From Paenibacillus curdlanolyticus YK9 (GTDB taxonomy: Bacteria > Bacillota > Bacilli > Paenibacillales > Paenibacillaceae), in NCBI RefSeq assembly GCF_000179615.1, contig NZ_AEDD01000015.1, forward strand, positions 35,486-99,485: a stretch of 64,000 nt of DNA, given 5' to 3'. A model generated the notes under the pieces. It was given only the letters and a program-made list of their open reading frames with translations. It searched no databases and was not told the origin of the DNA. Each line of letters begins with the position of its first letter. Position 1 is the stretch's first letter. Positions 40,955 through 50,401 of this stretch are shown one piece after another. A program made the translations under genes and the position numbers.

Positions 40955-41869
40955 TTATTTAACCTGCATTGCAGTAACGCCGAATGCGCTGTATCCGTTA
41001 GTAGGCGTAACGTAGATCGTAAGCGCACCGCCAGTAAAGGACCATCCATTAACCGTTGCGCCTGGCGTCACATAAGGAATGTAATAGAACCCGGAGCCAA
41101 GCAACGAAGCCGGAAACGTAACGGTGATGCTGTCATCAGGCTGCTTCGCGGCAGTAACGCCGGTACCAGCAAGCACGGTGCCATCCTCTTTGATTACACC
41201 AGTGAATGTTGTAACGCCGGGCCCCGGCTCGCCTTGAATGCCCTGAGGCCCTTGAGGACCTGCTGGTCCAGTCGCGCCTGGGGCTCCATCCGGGCCAGCG
41301 GGACCAGCGGGGCCAACAGGGCCAATCGCCCCGGGCTGACCTGGGATGCCTTGTTGACCTTGAGGTCCGATTGGACCAATCATTCCTGGCTGGCCTTGCG
41401 GTCCAACCGGGCCAGTTTCGCCTTGAATACCCTGTGGCCCTTGCGGTCCAGCAGCGCCGGTATCGCCTTTTGTTCCTGTAGCGCCAGTTGCGCCTGCAGC
41501 ACCTGTATCGCCTTTTGCTCCTGTAGCGCCAGTTGCACCCACCGCACCTGTGTCGCCTTTCGTTCCTTTGGCGCCAGTTGCCCCGGCTGCTCCAGCGTCC
41601 CCTTTAGGTCCAACAACATTCCACGAGATCAGCTGCTCTGTTTTGGCGCAAGAAGGCTTGGCCGGTTCTTGTTTTTTCGAATCGGCAGACGATGAAGCTT
41701 TGGTTGCTGTCGGAAGCAGCAGCCGCATCGAGCCATCTTTCTTAACGCAGGCTTGGAGCACTTGCGTCGTGGTCACTGGCTGGCTTGTTGCTGCATATAC
41801 GCCAATGCCAGATAAGCAAAGAATAATAACAGCTGCAATGATAATAAATGCTTTTTTATTCACATACAT
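40955..41869 (-). CDS. collagen-like triple-helix repeat surface protein
   Basis: A protein of about 304 residues. The frame opens at GTG 41881; ATG 41869 is used here and the start is uncertain. A hydrophobic helix (about residues 5-26) acts as signal or anchor. A Cys-containing spacer runs to about 85, then about 45 Gly-X-Y triplets ([16 protein letters not shown]..., [11 protein letters not shown]) reach about 210. A C-terminal beta-rich domain (about 215-304, [16 protein letters not shown] to VTAMQVK) probably trimerises. Such proteins decorate exosporium or cell surfaces in spore formers. The triplet DNA is a long imperfect repeat. Confidence 0.85.
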   Translation of the reverse strand: MYVNKKAFIIIAAVIILCLSGIGVYAATSQPVTTTQVLQACVKKDGSMRLLLPTATKASSSADSKKQEPAKPSCAKTEQLISWNVVGPKGDAGAAGATGAKGTKGDTGAVGATGATGAKGDTGAAGATGATGTKGDTGAAGPQGPQGIQGETGPVGPQGQPGMIGPIGPQGQQGIPGQPGAIGPVGPAGPAGPDGAPGATGPAGPQGPQGIQGEPGPGVTTFTGVIKEDGTVLAGTGVTAAKQPDDSITVTFPASLLGSGFYYIPYVTPGATVNGWSFTGGALTIYVTPTNGYSAFGVTAMQVK

Positions 41870-41972
41870 GTACTTGAACACCGTCCTTAAATACGAATAT
41901 TTACCTCTGGTATCATAGAATAGTTGAAAATTAACGTCAATAAATATTTTAGGGAGCTAAAATAAACATAAA

Positions 41973-42003
41973 AAGGCGCCAGTGATCGGATCACTGGCGC
42001 CTT
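41973..42003. terminator. bidirectional terminator-like hairpin
   Basis: AAGGCGCCAGTGA and TCACTGGCGCCTT pair across a 5-base loop, just past the stop codon of the ndh-like gene. Confidence 0.9.
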
Positions 42004-42022
42004 CTTTATGAAGGAATCAATA

Positions 42023-43204
42023 TTAGTGAGCAAGTGCGAACATGCCGTGGATGTGCGACAGGTAACGAATGTTACTTGCTTCTTTCATCAGCGTAGCAGG
42101 CAAGCCTTTGAGCTGCGTTGCGTTACCGCCGATTGTGCCTACGCCGTCTTTACGGCCGAGGCTGCCCAGCGTACCGGAGAATACGGGTACGAATTTATCC
42201 ATCGTGCCGCCTTTGAACATAACGGACAGGTTGAAGCCGACAACTTCGCCCATTTGCCAAGCCAGCTGTGCTGTCGGCGGGTAAGGACGCTCGCTGCCCT
42301 CTGGGAATACAACCGCGCAGTCGCCTGCGAGGAATACATCCGAGTGGGACGTCGATTGCAGCGTCGACGTTACTGTCGAACGGCCGCGGTCTTCTGCGAG
42401 TCCGCAGCTGCCGACAACCGGATTGCCTTTAACGCCGCCAGTCCAGATAATCGTGCTGGACTCGATCGTTTCACCATTTTTGAGCGATACGGATGTTTTC
42501 GTTGCTTCCGTGATTGCTACGCCAGTGATGAAGTTAACGCCGCGTTTCGTCAAGCTCTCCATTGCACGGTCGATCAGCACTTTAGGGAAGATCGGCAATA
42601 CAGCAGGGCCAGCTTCTACGCAGTACAGCTTAATGTCGTTGAAGTCGATGCCTTTGGCACGGCAAACTTCTGGCAGCTTGTCAGCGAATTCGCCAACGAG
42701 CTCAACGCCAGTCAGGCCGCCGCCGCCAACAACGATCGTTGCGTCAGCTTTGTTGCCCGATTTTTTGTAAGCGTCTAGACGCGCTTCCACATGGTTGCGA
42801 ATGCGGTTTGCATCTGCAACCGACTTCAGCACGAGGCTGTTCTCTTCCAAGCCCGGGATGCCGAAGTAGTTCGTTTCGCTGCCTAGGGCTACGACGAGCG
42901 CGTCATATTTGTGGACAGCGCCGCTCTCAAGAATCACTTGCTTCTCGTTAGGCTTGATGTCCTTAACCGTATCTACAACGATGTTGATGTCTTTGCTGCC
43001 CAGAAGCTTATTCAGCGGCAACGCTACGGCGCCCTCTGCAATAGTGCCTCCTGCAAGACGGTGAAGCTCGGTAATGATTTGGTGAGTCGGGAAACGGTTA
43101 ACGATCGTGATGCTAGCTTCCGCAGGCGTCAGGTGCTTGCGCGCTGTCATAGCTGCGAGGACGCCGCCATAACCGCCGCCCAGGATCAAAATTTGTTTCG
43201 ACAT
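42023..43204 (-). CDS. ndh: type II NADH dehydrogenase
   Basis: A 393-residue non-proton-pumping NADH:quinone oxidoreductase on the inner membrane face. The start is ATG at 43204, six bases after GGAGG. The FAD-binding motif is ILILGGGYGGVLAA, the NAD motif is IVVGGGGLTGVELVGEFAD (about 155-175), and SDVFLAGDCAV is the second FAD motif. The C-terminal amphipathic end (IRYLSHIHGMFALAH) would bind the membrane. It follows a DUF1641 gene, as in the B. subtilis yjlC-ndh operon, which Rex represses. Confidence 0.92.
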   Translation of the reverse strand: MSKQILILGGGYGGVLAAMTARKHLTPAEASITIVNRFPTHQIITELHRLAGGTIAEGAVALPLNKLLGSKDINIVVDTVKDIKPNEKQVILESGAVHKYDALVVALGSETNYFGIPGLEENSLVLKSVADANRIRNHVEARLDAYKKSGNKADATIVVGGGGLTGVELVGEFADKLPEVCRAKGIDFNDIKLYCVEAGPAVLPIFPKVLIDRAMESLTKRGVNFITGVAITEATKTSVSLKNGETIESSTIIWTGGVKGNPVVGSCGLAEDRGRSTVTSTLQSTSHSDVFLAGDCAVVFPEGSERPYPPTAQLAWQMGEVVGFNLSVMFKGGTMDKFVPVFSGTLGSLGRKDGVGTIGGNATQLKGLPATLMKEASNIRYLSHIHGMFALAH

Positions 43205-43241
43205 GTCCATCCTCCATTCTTACTCAACCGTACAGTTGGTG

Positions 43242-43667
43242 TTAGTTTTTCCGTTCAGCCATTACGTTCAGGAAAGCCTGAGCGAAGCGAAGCGTTTTTT
43301 GTACTTCCGGGTCCTTCAGCATTTTGAGCATGCCGAACAGGCCAACCGTCGAAGTATCCGCTTGTGCGCGATCTCCTGCTTCGATTGCTGCTGCTGCGAT
43401 GCCTTTTGCTTTTTCTTGAACCGGTTTGACGAACTCGCCAATACCTTGTGCAAAATCGTTAATAAGTACTTTGTCCGTTGCTACGCCATATGCGAAATCA
43501 TAAGCTTTCGTCATCATCGTAACCATTTCGGCAAGCTTCGGCAGGTTTTCCACCAATACAGTCAGGGATTGTTGGATCTCCGGCTTCGTCAATTGATCAA
43601 GCACGTCTAACGATTTAGCTTCTTGTGCGAGGCCTACTGCCACCTCTTGTTGAGCTGTTTGAGACAT
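43242..43667 (-). CDS. yjlC: DUF1641 family protein (YjlC-like)
   Basis: A 141-residue helical protein with the DUF1641 pattern: LTKPEIQQSLTVLVENLPKL (about residue 27) and GLFGMLKMLKDPEVQKTLRFAQAFL (about 109). It lies 37 bases upstream of the ndh-like gene, the same order as yjlC-ndh in B. subtilis. DUF1641 proteins often accompany oxidoreductases but have no proven role. A GGAGGA site lies about 10 bases before ATG. A Rex-like operator lies upstream. Confidence 0.88.
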   Translation of the reverse strand: MSQTAQQEVAVGLAQEAKSLDVLDQLTKPEIQQSLTVLVENLPKLAEMVTMMTKAYDFAYGVATDKVLINDFAQGIGEFVKPVQEKAKGIAAAAIEAGDRAQADTSTVGLFGMLKMLKDPEVQKTLRFAQAFLNVMAERKN

Positions 43668-43721
43668 AGAGAACGTCCTCCTTTGCGTTGAAGTTTCCTA
43701 GGCTGTGGTCTCGATTAAGGG

Positions 43722-43739
43722 TTGTAACATTTTTCACAA
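43722..43739 (-). promoter_or_regulatory. Rex-like operator of yjlC-ndh
   Basis: The minus strand reads TTGTGAAAAATGTTACAA, 15 of 18 matches to the Rex box TTGTGAAATATTTCACAA. It lies 55 bases before the yjlC-like start. Rex senses the NADH/NAD ratio. Confidence 0.7.
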
Positions 43740-43931
43740 TACACCACACGTATGAACCTAATCGGGTTTGACCTATTGATTCTATTCTACACCTTTTTGC
43801 ACCGAAATAAAAAACAATTTAATTTTTTTAACTCGAATGTAAGCGATTTATTGCTGGGAATGGAATGAAATCGATGAAAACGTCCACAATATATCCGAAA
43901 TTCGATAATTCTACGTGCAAAAGGAGAACAA

Positions 43932-44603
43932 ATGTTCATGGTTAATCGATTCACTCGACTTGCAATGGCTTGCTTGTTGGCAACAACTGTCATCTCTCCC
44001 GCAGCGGTAAGCGCAGCGTCTGCGGAGAAGCCCGTTGCGCATCAGACCCATTCGGGCTGGACGACCAGCAAAGTAAAGCTCACCTGCGACATGCGCCGGC
44101 TCTGGATCGATCATGCGGAGTGGACGAAGTATTACATCATTAGCGCGATCGCGGGTCTGGAGGATCAGGAGCAAGTGCTGGCTCGATTGCTCCGCAACCA
44201 GCAGGATATCGGGAATGCCTTTAAGCCGTACTATGGCGAGGCGGCGGGCAATAAGCTGGCAACGCTGCTGCAGGAGCACATTTTGCTGGCTGGCAAAGTG
44301 CTAGCAGCTGCCAAAGCGGGCAATCAAGCGGAGCTGGCTGCAGCCAACAAGGAATGGTATCGCAATGCGGACGATATCGCGCGATTCTGGAGCAGCATCA
44401 ATCCGAACTGGCCGGAGAATCAGCTGAAGGATATTTTGTACAAGCATTTGGAGCTCATTACAGAGATCGTTGGGGCAAGGCTGAAGAAGGATTGGGCAGC
44501 CGACATTCTTGCTACGGATAAAGGGGAAGATCACCTCATTATGCTGGCAGACGTTTTGTCCGCAGGCATTATGAAGCAGTTCCCGAAGGCGTTCAACAAT
44601 TAA
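43932..44603 (+). CDS. secreted helical protein of unknown function
   Basis: A 223-residue protein with a Sec signal peptide (residues 1-29, cleavage near VSA-AS). The mature part is helical. It opens with RRLWIDHAEWTKYYIISAIAGLEDQEQVLARLLRNQQDIG and includes YYGEAAGNKLATLLQEHILLAGKVLAAAKAG, a pattern seen in exported proteins of Bacillus and Paenibacillus that have no proven role. Conserved His and Glu residues (DHAEWT, EHI) might bind a metal, which is speculative. AAAAGGAG lies 5 bases before ATG. Confidence 0.7.
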   Translation: MFMVNRFTRLAMACLLATTVISPAAVSAASAEKPVAHQTHSGWTTSKVKLTCDMRRLWIDHAEWTKYYIISAIAGLEDQEQVLARLLRNQQDIGNAFKPYYGEAAGNKLATLLQEHILLAGKVLAAAKAGNQAELAAANKEWYRNADDIARFWSSINPNWPENQLKDILYKHLELITEIVGARLKKDWAADILATDKGEDHLIMLADVLSAGIMKQFPKAFNN

Positions 44604-44681
44604 GCATGTAAAGTACAAGCAACGATTCGTCCTCCTGCATTTGCTGTAGCATCTCGTCAAATTACAGGAGGACTGAATCGA

Positions 44682-45134
44682 TTGATTAGCTCAAAAGCAT
44701 CCGACAAGCGCAGCTATTCGTCCAAATGCCAGCCAAAACGAAGACGAACCGCCACAACGCTCGCCACGTACACAACTGGCATCCTGCGGCGCCCGCCGGG
44801 CACGCAGTTCGCGCTCGTCGATGCTGTGAATCTCAGCGCGTTTAGCCGCAGCGTCACCGTTCGCGTGTATGACTGGTCCAGCGGCACGCCAGTCGCGTTG
44901 CCCGTATTTCCTTGCGAGACGCGCAGCTGCACATTGTGGCTAGGGGCGAACCGTTCGGATTTTTTGTACGCGGATGTTTCGAATGTTCAGTTCAAATATG
45001 AAGTTCGCATTACGCGGCTGGCCGACCGCAATCTGGTAACTAACGTGTTCGGCGTAAGCAACACGCCCTTCACGCCGCAGACAGGCGGTACGGTGCTGCA
45101 GAAAAATTTGGTCCGCATTCGGCGCATGCGATAG
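44682..45134 (+). CDS. beta-rich protein of unknown function
   Basis: A 150-residue protein from a TTG start with AGGAGG ten bases upstream. The first 28 residues are basic and Ser/Arg-rich; no signal peptide is seen. Residues 30-150 look like a single beta-sandwich (VDAVNLSAFSRSVTVRVYDWSSG, TLWLGANRSDFLYADVSNVQFKYEVRITRL), as in small surface or spore-associated proteins. No named family is recognised. Confidence 0.6.
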   Translation: MISSKASDKRSYSSKCQPKRRRTATTLATYTTGILRRPPGTQFALVDAVNLSAFSRSVTVRVYDWSSGTPVALPVFPCETRSCTLWLGANRSDFLYADVSNVQFKYEVRITRLADRNLVTNVFGVSNTPFTPQTGGTVLQKNLVRIRRMR

Positions 45135-45209
45135 CGGAGCGAGCGGCAACGCTAATATAAAGTTCATCGTGCAGTAGGCGGTGAGCTTTTTTGTCTCATT
45201 GTCGGTGTT

Positions 45210-45326
45210 ATGTTCGAGAAGATCGCAACGCCGCAATATGTTGGTCACTTGCAAGCAGACGTGTCGTACCGCGACGGACAATTTAAACTGTCGAATTACG
45301 AATTCGATGTAGAAGAGAATTTGTAA
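45210..45326 (+). CDS. short ORF or gene fragment, unknown
   Basis: A 38-residue frame (MFEKIATPQYVGHLQADVSY to EFDVEENL) with protein-like composition. It is not in the longer-ORF set and has no good ribosome binding site. The same frame is open back to 45156 without a start, so it may be the 3' end of a lost gene. A strong terminator follows at 45347, which fits either a real short gene or a remnant. Confidence 0.35.
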   Translation: MFEKIATPQYVGHLQADVSYRDGQFKLSNYEFDVEENL

Positions 45327-45346
45327 CGCGGAGGTTTTGAAAGTCC

Positions 45347-45386
45347 AAGTCCGCATACCTCAAGAGGTGTGCGGGCTTGTTTTTTT
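45347..45386 (+). terminator. intrinsic terminator
   Basis: AAGTCCGCATACCTC pairs with GAGGTGTGCGGGCTT (with G-T pairs) and is followed by GTTTTTTT. Confidence 0.88.
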
Positions 45387-45473
45387 GGTGGATAAAGTAT
45401 AACCGATCGTCTGGATGCCTTTATGCCGAGCATACTTTATAATAAGGACAAAAGAGCGGGTGGAGGGGCATGC

Positions 45474-45803
45474 GTGGAACCATTTACGCTGCGAGTCATT
45501 GAAATTATTAAGGGCATACCGGCAGGGCGTGTCATGACCTACGGGCAGATTGCGGCGTCGGCAGGGAGCCCGAGAGCGGCGCGGCAGGTTGTCAGGCTGC
45601 TGCATTCGCTGAGCATGAAGCATGGGCTGCCGTGGCATCGGGTTGTGAACGCGAAGGGCGAGATCGCCATTCAAGACGTCGAAGGGCGCGACACCCAGCT
45701 GTTCTTGCTAGAGCAAGAAGGCATCGTATGCGCGTTCGGCCGCATTGATTTGGACAAGTTTCGGTACGAGGGACCGCTGCATAGAGAAGAGGACGAGGAA
45801 TGA
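45474..45803 (+). CDS. alkyltransferase-like protein (ATL)
   Basis: A 109-residue protein of the MGMT fold that binds O6-alkylguanine in DNA but cannot repair it directly. The acceptor motif PCHR is replaced by PWHRVV, the mark of ATL proteins, which flag lesions for nucleotide excision repair. The helix-turn-helix ([22 protein letters not shown]) is intact. GTG at 45474 is chosen because GGAGGGG lies 5 bases upstream; the frame opens at 45423. Its stop overlaps the dbpA start (ATGA). Confidence 0.9.
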   Translation: MEPFTLRVIEIIKGIPAGRVMTYGQIAASAGSPRAARQVVRLLHSLSMKHGLPWHRVVNAKGEIAIQDVEGRDTQLFLLEQEGIVCAFGRIDLDKFRYEGPLHREEDEE

Positions 45804-47248
45804 GCCAGAATGGATTTGTACAGTACGGATTGAGCGAGGACATCGGGAGAGCGCTGGAGGGATTGGCGTTCAACGAGCCGACGGAGGTGCAGCGCGAGGT
45901 GATACCCGTTGTGCTGCAGGGGCGGGATATCGTAGTGAAATCGCAGACGGGGAGCGGGAAAACGGCTGCCTACGGCATTCCGTTATGCGAGCTTGTGAGC
46001 TGGGAGGAGAATAAGCCGCAGGTGCTTATTCTAACGCCGACGCGGGAGCTGGCGGTACAGGTGAAAGAGGATTTGACGAATATCGGGCGATTCAAAAGGG
46101 TGAAGGCAGCCGCGATATACGGGAAGCAGCCGTTTCACATCCAGAAGCTGGAGCTGAAGCAAAAGACGCATATCGTTGCAGGCACGCCCGGGCGCGTACT
46201 GGATCATATCGAGAAAGGGACGTTCCCGCTGAGCAAGCTCGCGTATCTTGTCATTGACGAAGCCGACGAAATGCTCAACATGGGCTTTATCGATCAAGTC
46301 GAAGCGATCATCAAGCGGCTGCCAGCCGAGCGAGTGACGATGCTGTTTTCCGCTACGCTCCCAGAGGACGTGGACCAGCTGCGGCGCAACTATATGCGAG
46401 ATCCGGTCTCCGTTGAGATTCAAGCGACGGGGTTGACGACCGACGCGATTGAGCACGCGCAGATCAAAGTAAGTGAGGCGGACAAGCTTGAGCTGCTTCA
46501 GAGCATCACCATCGTGGAGAATCCGGACAGCTGCATTATTTTTTGCCGGACGCAAGAAGGGGTCAACGAGCTGTTCCGCAAGCTGGCGCGCCTGGAATAC
46601 CCGTGCGACCGCATTCATGGCGGCATGGCGCAGGAGGAGCGGCTTGAGGTAATGGGCGCGTTTCGCCGAGGCCAATTCCGCTACCTGATCGCGACCGACG
46701 TTGCGGCGCGAGGCATCGATATCGACAATATTACGCATGTGATTAACTATGATTTTCCACTTGACAAAGAGGGCTACGTCCATCGGACCGGACGGACGGG
46801 CCGTGCTGGAAAGCGCGGGCAGGCGATCACTTTCGTGACGCCAAGCGATGAGGGTCGTCTGGCTGAGGTGGAGCAGTACATCGGATTCCGCATTCGCCGG
46901 ATCGAAGAGCCGACCGCTGAGGCGGTTGAGTCGGCGCGAGACGCGTTCGAGCGGAAGATCAATCGGCAGACGCGGCTCAAGAAGGACAAGAGCGCGCAGG
47001 TGAGCGCCGAAGCGGGCATTATGAAGCTGTACTTCAACGGGGGCAAGAAGAAGAAGCTGCGCGCCGTCGACTTCGTCGGCACGATCGCCCGTATCGACGG
47101 CATGACCGCGGATGATATCGGCATTATCGCGATTCAGGATAACGAGACGTTCGTTGACATTTTGAATGGCAAAGGGCTGCTCGTCCTGCAAGCGATGAAG
47201 AGCACGACCGTTAAGGGAAAGCTGCTGAAGGTGCATAAGGCGAAGTGA
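45800..47248 (+). CDS. dbpA: DEAD-box RNA helicase DbpA (YxiN-like)
   Basis: A 482-residue ATP-dependent RNA helicase acting in 50S ribosome assembly. Motifs are the Q motif with FNEPTEVQ, motif [13 protein letters not shown] in [15 protein letters not shown] in LFSATLP, and motif [15 protein letters not shown]. The C-terminal 75 residues ([23 protein letters not shown]...) are the DbpA RNA-binding domain that recognises hairpin 92 of 23S rRNA. It overlaps the ATL gene by 4 bases and is followed by a terminator. Confidence 0.95.
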   Translation: MSQNGFVQYGLSEDIGRALEGLAFNEPTEVQREVIPVVLQGRDIVVKSQTGSGKTAAYGIPLCELVSWEENKPQVLILTPTRELAVQVKEDLTNIGRFKRVKAAAIYGKQPFHIQKLELKQKTHIVAGTPGRVLDHIEKGTFPLSKLAYLVIDEADEMLNMGFIDQVEAIIKRLPAERVTMLFSATLPEDVDQLRRNYMRDPVSVEIQATGLTTDAIEHAQIKVSEADKLELLQSITIVENPDSCIIFCRTQEGVNELFRKLARLEYPCDRIHGGMAQEERLEVMGAFRRGQFRYLIATDVAARGIDIDNITHVINYDFPLDKEGYVHRTGRTGRAGKRGQAITFVTPSDEGRLAEVEQYIGFRIRRIEEPTAEAVESARDAFERKINRQTRLKKDKSAQVSAEAGIMKLYFNGGKKKKLRAVDFVGTIARIDGMTADDIGIIAIQDNETFVDILNGKGLLVLQAMKSTTVKGKLLKVHKAK

Positions 47249-47265
47249 TGTGATCGGGTTAATGA

Positions 47266-47299
47266 AGCCATCGTTCTCATGAAATGATGGCTATTTTTT
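47266..47299 (+). terminator. terminator of the ATL-dbpA operon
   Basis: AGCCATC and GATGGCT pair around a 13-base loop, followed by ATTTTTT. Confidence 0.85.
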
Positions 47300-47459
47300 A
47301 TGCTCATTTTTGGAGTGATGCCTTGCGAAGTTTTACAAAATGAATCATTGGACCCGTGAATAACGTTCGGAGGAGATTTAATCTGTTTGTATGCAGATGG
47401 GAATTTATCCATAAGTTTGTTTCAAGCTCTAATTAAAATAGGCAAAGGGGATTTTATGA

Positions 47460-48168
47460 ATGAAAATTAAAAAGGCTGTACTAGCAGGAGCTATATTCAT
47501 GACGTGCTTCGCTTCCAGTGGGTATGCAGCTGATTTATTATCCGCAACGATTGTTAAAGCATCAATCTACATCAACAACACGAATCAAACACAATCTTTA
47601 GATGAACCCATTAAGATATATATCTAATCAATTAGGGGCGGCGGTAGGTTATGATTCGGTATCAAAATCCGTCTATATAGACAATAACGCGTTGACTACA
47701 TTTAAATCTGAAAATGTTTCAATCGCAGAGGATGCAACCTTTCAGCTAAAAATGTTAGCAAACAAAACAGCGTTCAAATATGGTGAACCCATCACGGTTT
47801 GGACTGAAATGAATTATCTCGGCAAAGAAAGTTCCGATATCTATTATGGCGGTTCGATGGTGACTTATAGCCTTACGGATGCAGACGGTTTTAGTGATTC
47901 GGAACTCGGCTCTCTGGTATTACAAAAGTCTAAATTTAATGTTAATGACGCCTACATGCGAATATTGCCCCAGTCTCTTATCGGTTCTTATCTCATGCAT
48001 AAAAACAATGTTGAAGATCCTGAAAAATACTTGAATGAAGCTGTTCGCCCGGCAGCATTGCCTATAGGAACCTATACACTAAAAGTTTCAGCAGAATATG
48101 GCTTAGAAGAGTATTCTTCTGCTTCTAAACAAACGTTATCGGCATCTATGACCATCGTAATCGAGTAA
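47460..48168 (+). pseudogene. frameshifted secreted protein with copper amine oxidase N-terminal-like domain
   Basis: Two overlapping frames make one gene. The first (47460-47627) starts after AAAGGGG and encodes a signal peptide (MKIKKAVLAGAIFM...YAADLL) and IYINNTNQTQSLDEPI. The second (from 47602) continues with PLRYISNQLGAAVGYDSVSKSVYIDN and a 140-residue C-terminal domain. Together they match the stalk-like copper amine oxidase N-terminal domain common in Paenibacillus. About 8-10 residues of the usual NYNGxTYVPLR segment are missing at the joint, with a frame change. It is AT-rich. It could be a real defect or a sequencing error. Confidence 0.8.
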
Positions 48169-48257
48169 TGCCCCCAGCGCCGCATAGGCAGTGGGGTTGT
48201 TGTATAATAGAAATTACGAATTTATTAGGATGAAGCAGGAGAGGGGAGGCGGGGCCA

Positions 48258-50342
48258 GTGCCTACGCAACAGCGTCAACAACATACAGAGGCTTACCTGC
48301 ATCAGCGCGACGGTGTCGTGCCCGCCGTTTGCTCGCTGGATTGTCCGGACCAATGCGGCCTGCTGCTGCATAAGAAGGACGGCAAAATCATTAAAGTCGA
48401 GGGTGATCCCAATCATCCCGTTACGCAAGGCAATATATGCAACAAGGTGCGCCATATGGGCGAGCGGCTGTACGATCCGAAGCGTTTGACGCAGCCGATG
48501 AAGCGGGTCGGAGCCAAAGGCGAAGGCAAGTTCGAGCCGATTAGCTGGGTAGAAGCGATCGATACGATCACGACGCGCTGGAAATCGCTCGTAGCCGACT
48601 ACGGTCCGGAAAGCATTCTGCCCTACAGCTTTTATGGCAACATGGGACGGCTAAACGCCGAAGGGATGGATCGACGGTTTTTCAATCGATTAGGCGCTAG
48701 CCAGCTGGATCAAACGATTTGCGCTTCGGCGGGAGGCGTCGGCTATGCCTATACGATGGGCGGCAGCTTCGGCACGGACCCGGAATCGACGGTGGACACG
48801 AAGCTGTTCATCATGTGGGGCATCAATACGGTCAGCACGAACATGCATCAGGTTGTATTCGCGGAAAAAGCGCGTAAAAACGGCGCCAAGGTCGTCGTGA
48901 TCGACGTGCATCAGAATCAGACAGGCCGATGGGCGGATTGGTTCATTCCGATCCTGCCTGGCACGGACAGCGCGCTTGCGCTGGGGATGATGCATATTTT
49001 GTTCGCCGAAAATCGCACAGACGAAGCGTTCCTCACTGCGTACACGGTCGGTCATGAGCAGCTGCGGGAGCATGTGAAGCAGTATGATCCCGAGACGGTT
49101 TCGGCGATTACGGGCGTGCCGGTCGAGGATATTTATAAGCTAACGCGGCTATATGCGGAAACGTCGCCGTCGCTCATCCGGATCGGCAACGGGCTGCAGC
49201 ATCACGACAACGGGGGCATGTGCATTCGGACCATCGCCTGCCTGCCTGCGCTGACAGGCCAATGGCTGGTGCCGGGCGGCGGCGCAATGAAGGGGAACAG
49301 CGGGTTCCTCCAGTTTAACACCGACGCGCTTCAGCGGCCGGACGCAAGACCCGACCCGAACGCGCGTCTTATCAATATGAATCAGCTGGGCAGCGCCCTG
49401 CTTGAGCTTGATCCGCCGATTCGCTCGTTGCATGTGTATAGCTGCAATCCGGCAATCGTTGCGCCGGAGGGCAATAAGGTGCGCAGCGGGCTGGTCCGCG
49501 AGGATTTGTTCCTGGTCGTGCACGACTTGTTCCTGACGGAGACGGCGATGTACGCCGATATCGTGCTTCCTGCAACGTCCTCCTTCGAAAATACGGACTT
49601 CTACACCTCGTATTGGCATCATTATGTGCAGTTGCAGCTCCCTGTGATGGAGCCTTATGGGGAAAGCAAATCCAATGTCGACGTATTCCGGCTGCTGGCG
49701 CGCGGCATGGGCTATGAGGATGCCATGTTCGAGGATAGCGAAGCAGATATGATCGAGCAGGCGCTTGATTTCCCTGCGAACCCGTATTTGGCGGGCATTC
49801 ATTACGAGCAGCTGGAACAGGAGACATTCGTCAAAGCGGACGTAACGCCCGCGTTCATCGAACGGCTGCCTACGCCGAGCGGCAAAATCGAGCTGTACTC
49901 GGCTGCGATGGAAGCAGACGGCTATCCGCCGCTGCCAACTTACACGCCGCTCGTGCAGGACGGCGATTATCCATATTTGTTCGTTCCGGCGCCGAACCAT
50001 AATTTCTTGAATTCCACATTCGCGAACAACGACAAGCATATTCGAATGGAGAAAACGCCCAAGCTGTTTATGAACGCAGCTGACGCAGAGGCGGCTGGGA
50101 TCGCAAGCGGAGATGCGGTGCGCATCTGGAACGATCGCGGCGAGTGCGAGCTGACCGCATCGGTCGGGGAGACGGTGCTGCGAGGCGTTGTCGTCAGCCA
50201 AGGCTTATGGGCCGACGGCGGGGATGCGAAGCATTTCGTCAATGCGCTAACGCCGGACCGGGTTGCCGATATGGGCGGCGGCGCGACCTTTTTCTCCGGG
50301 CGCGTACAGGTGGAACGGGTCGCAAGCGCTGCGAACGGGTAG
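48258..50342 (+). CDS. molybdopterin-dependent oxidoreductase (DMSO reductase superfamily, YyaE-like)
   Basis: A 694-residue enzyme from a GTG start with AGGGGAGG upstream. The N-terminal 4Fe-4S site is CSLDCPDQC plus Cys in GNICNKVRHMGERLYDPKRL. The central molybdopterin domains contain TICASAGGVGY, MWGINTVSTNMHQ and SCNPAIVAPEGNKVR. The C-terminal dinucleotide-binding domain includes AGIASGDAVRIWNDRGE. There is no Tat signal, so it is cytosolic. The substrate is unknown; relatives are formate-dehydrogenase-like. No cofactor genes are nearby. Confidence 0.92.
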   Translation: MPTQQRQQHTEAYLHQRDGVVPAVCSLDCPDQCGLLLHKKDGKIIKVEGDPNHPVTQGNICNKVRHMGERLYDPKRLTQPMKRVGAKGEGKFEPISWVEAIDTITTRWKSLVADYGPESILPYSFYGNMGRLNAEGMDRRFFNRLGASQLDQTICASAGGVGYAYTMGGSFGTDPESTVDTKLFIMWGINTVSTNMHQVVFAEKARKNGAKVVVIDVHQNQTGRWADWFIPILPGTDSALALGMMHILFAENRTDEAFLTAYTVGHEQLREHVKQYDPETVSAITGVPVEDIYKLTRLYAETSPSLIRIGNGLQHHDNGGMCIRTIACLPALTGQWLVPGGGAMKGNSGFLQFNTDALQRPDARPDPNARLINMNQLGSALLELDPPIRSLHVYSCNPAIVAPEGNKVRSGLVREDLFLVVHDLFLTETAMYADIVLPATSSFENTDFYTSYWHHYVQLQLPVMEPYGESKSNVDVFRLLARGMGYEDAMFEDSEADMIEQALDFPANPYLAGIHYEQLEQETFVKADVTPAFIERLPTPSGKIELYSAAMEADGYPPLPTYTPLVQDGDYPYLFVPAPNHNFLNSTFANNDKHIRMEKTPKLFMNAADAEAAGIASGDAVRIWNDRGECELTASVGETVLRGVVVSQGLWADGGDAKHFVNALTPDRVADMGGGATFFSGRVQVERVASAANG

Positions 50343-50401
50343 GATATGATCGATTGAATCGTGCTGAAGAGCGGCTGGCAATGAGAGGATGAGGTGAAAG
50401 C

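Noticed and set aside
40937..41695. 252-codon plus-strand frame
   Set aside because: Antisense of the collagen-like gene; Gly-X-Y repeats keep the opposite strand open.
46031..47236. 401-codon minus-strand frame
   Set aside because: Antisense shadow of dbpA with no family features.
49149..50201. 350-codon minus-strand frame
   Set aside because: Antisense shadow of the molybdopterin oxidoreductase; Arg/His/Gln-rich composition typical of shadows.
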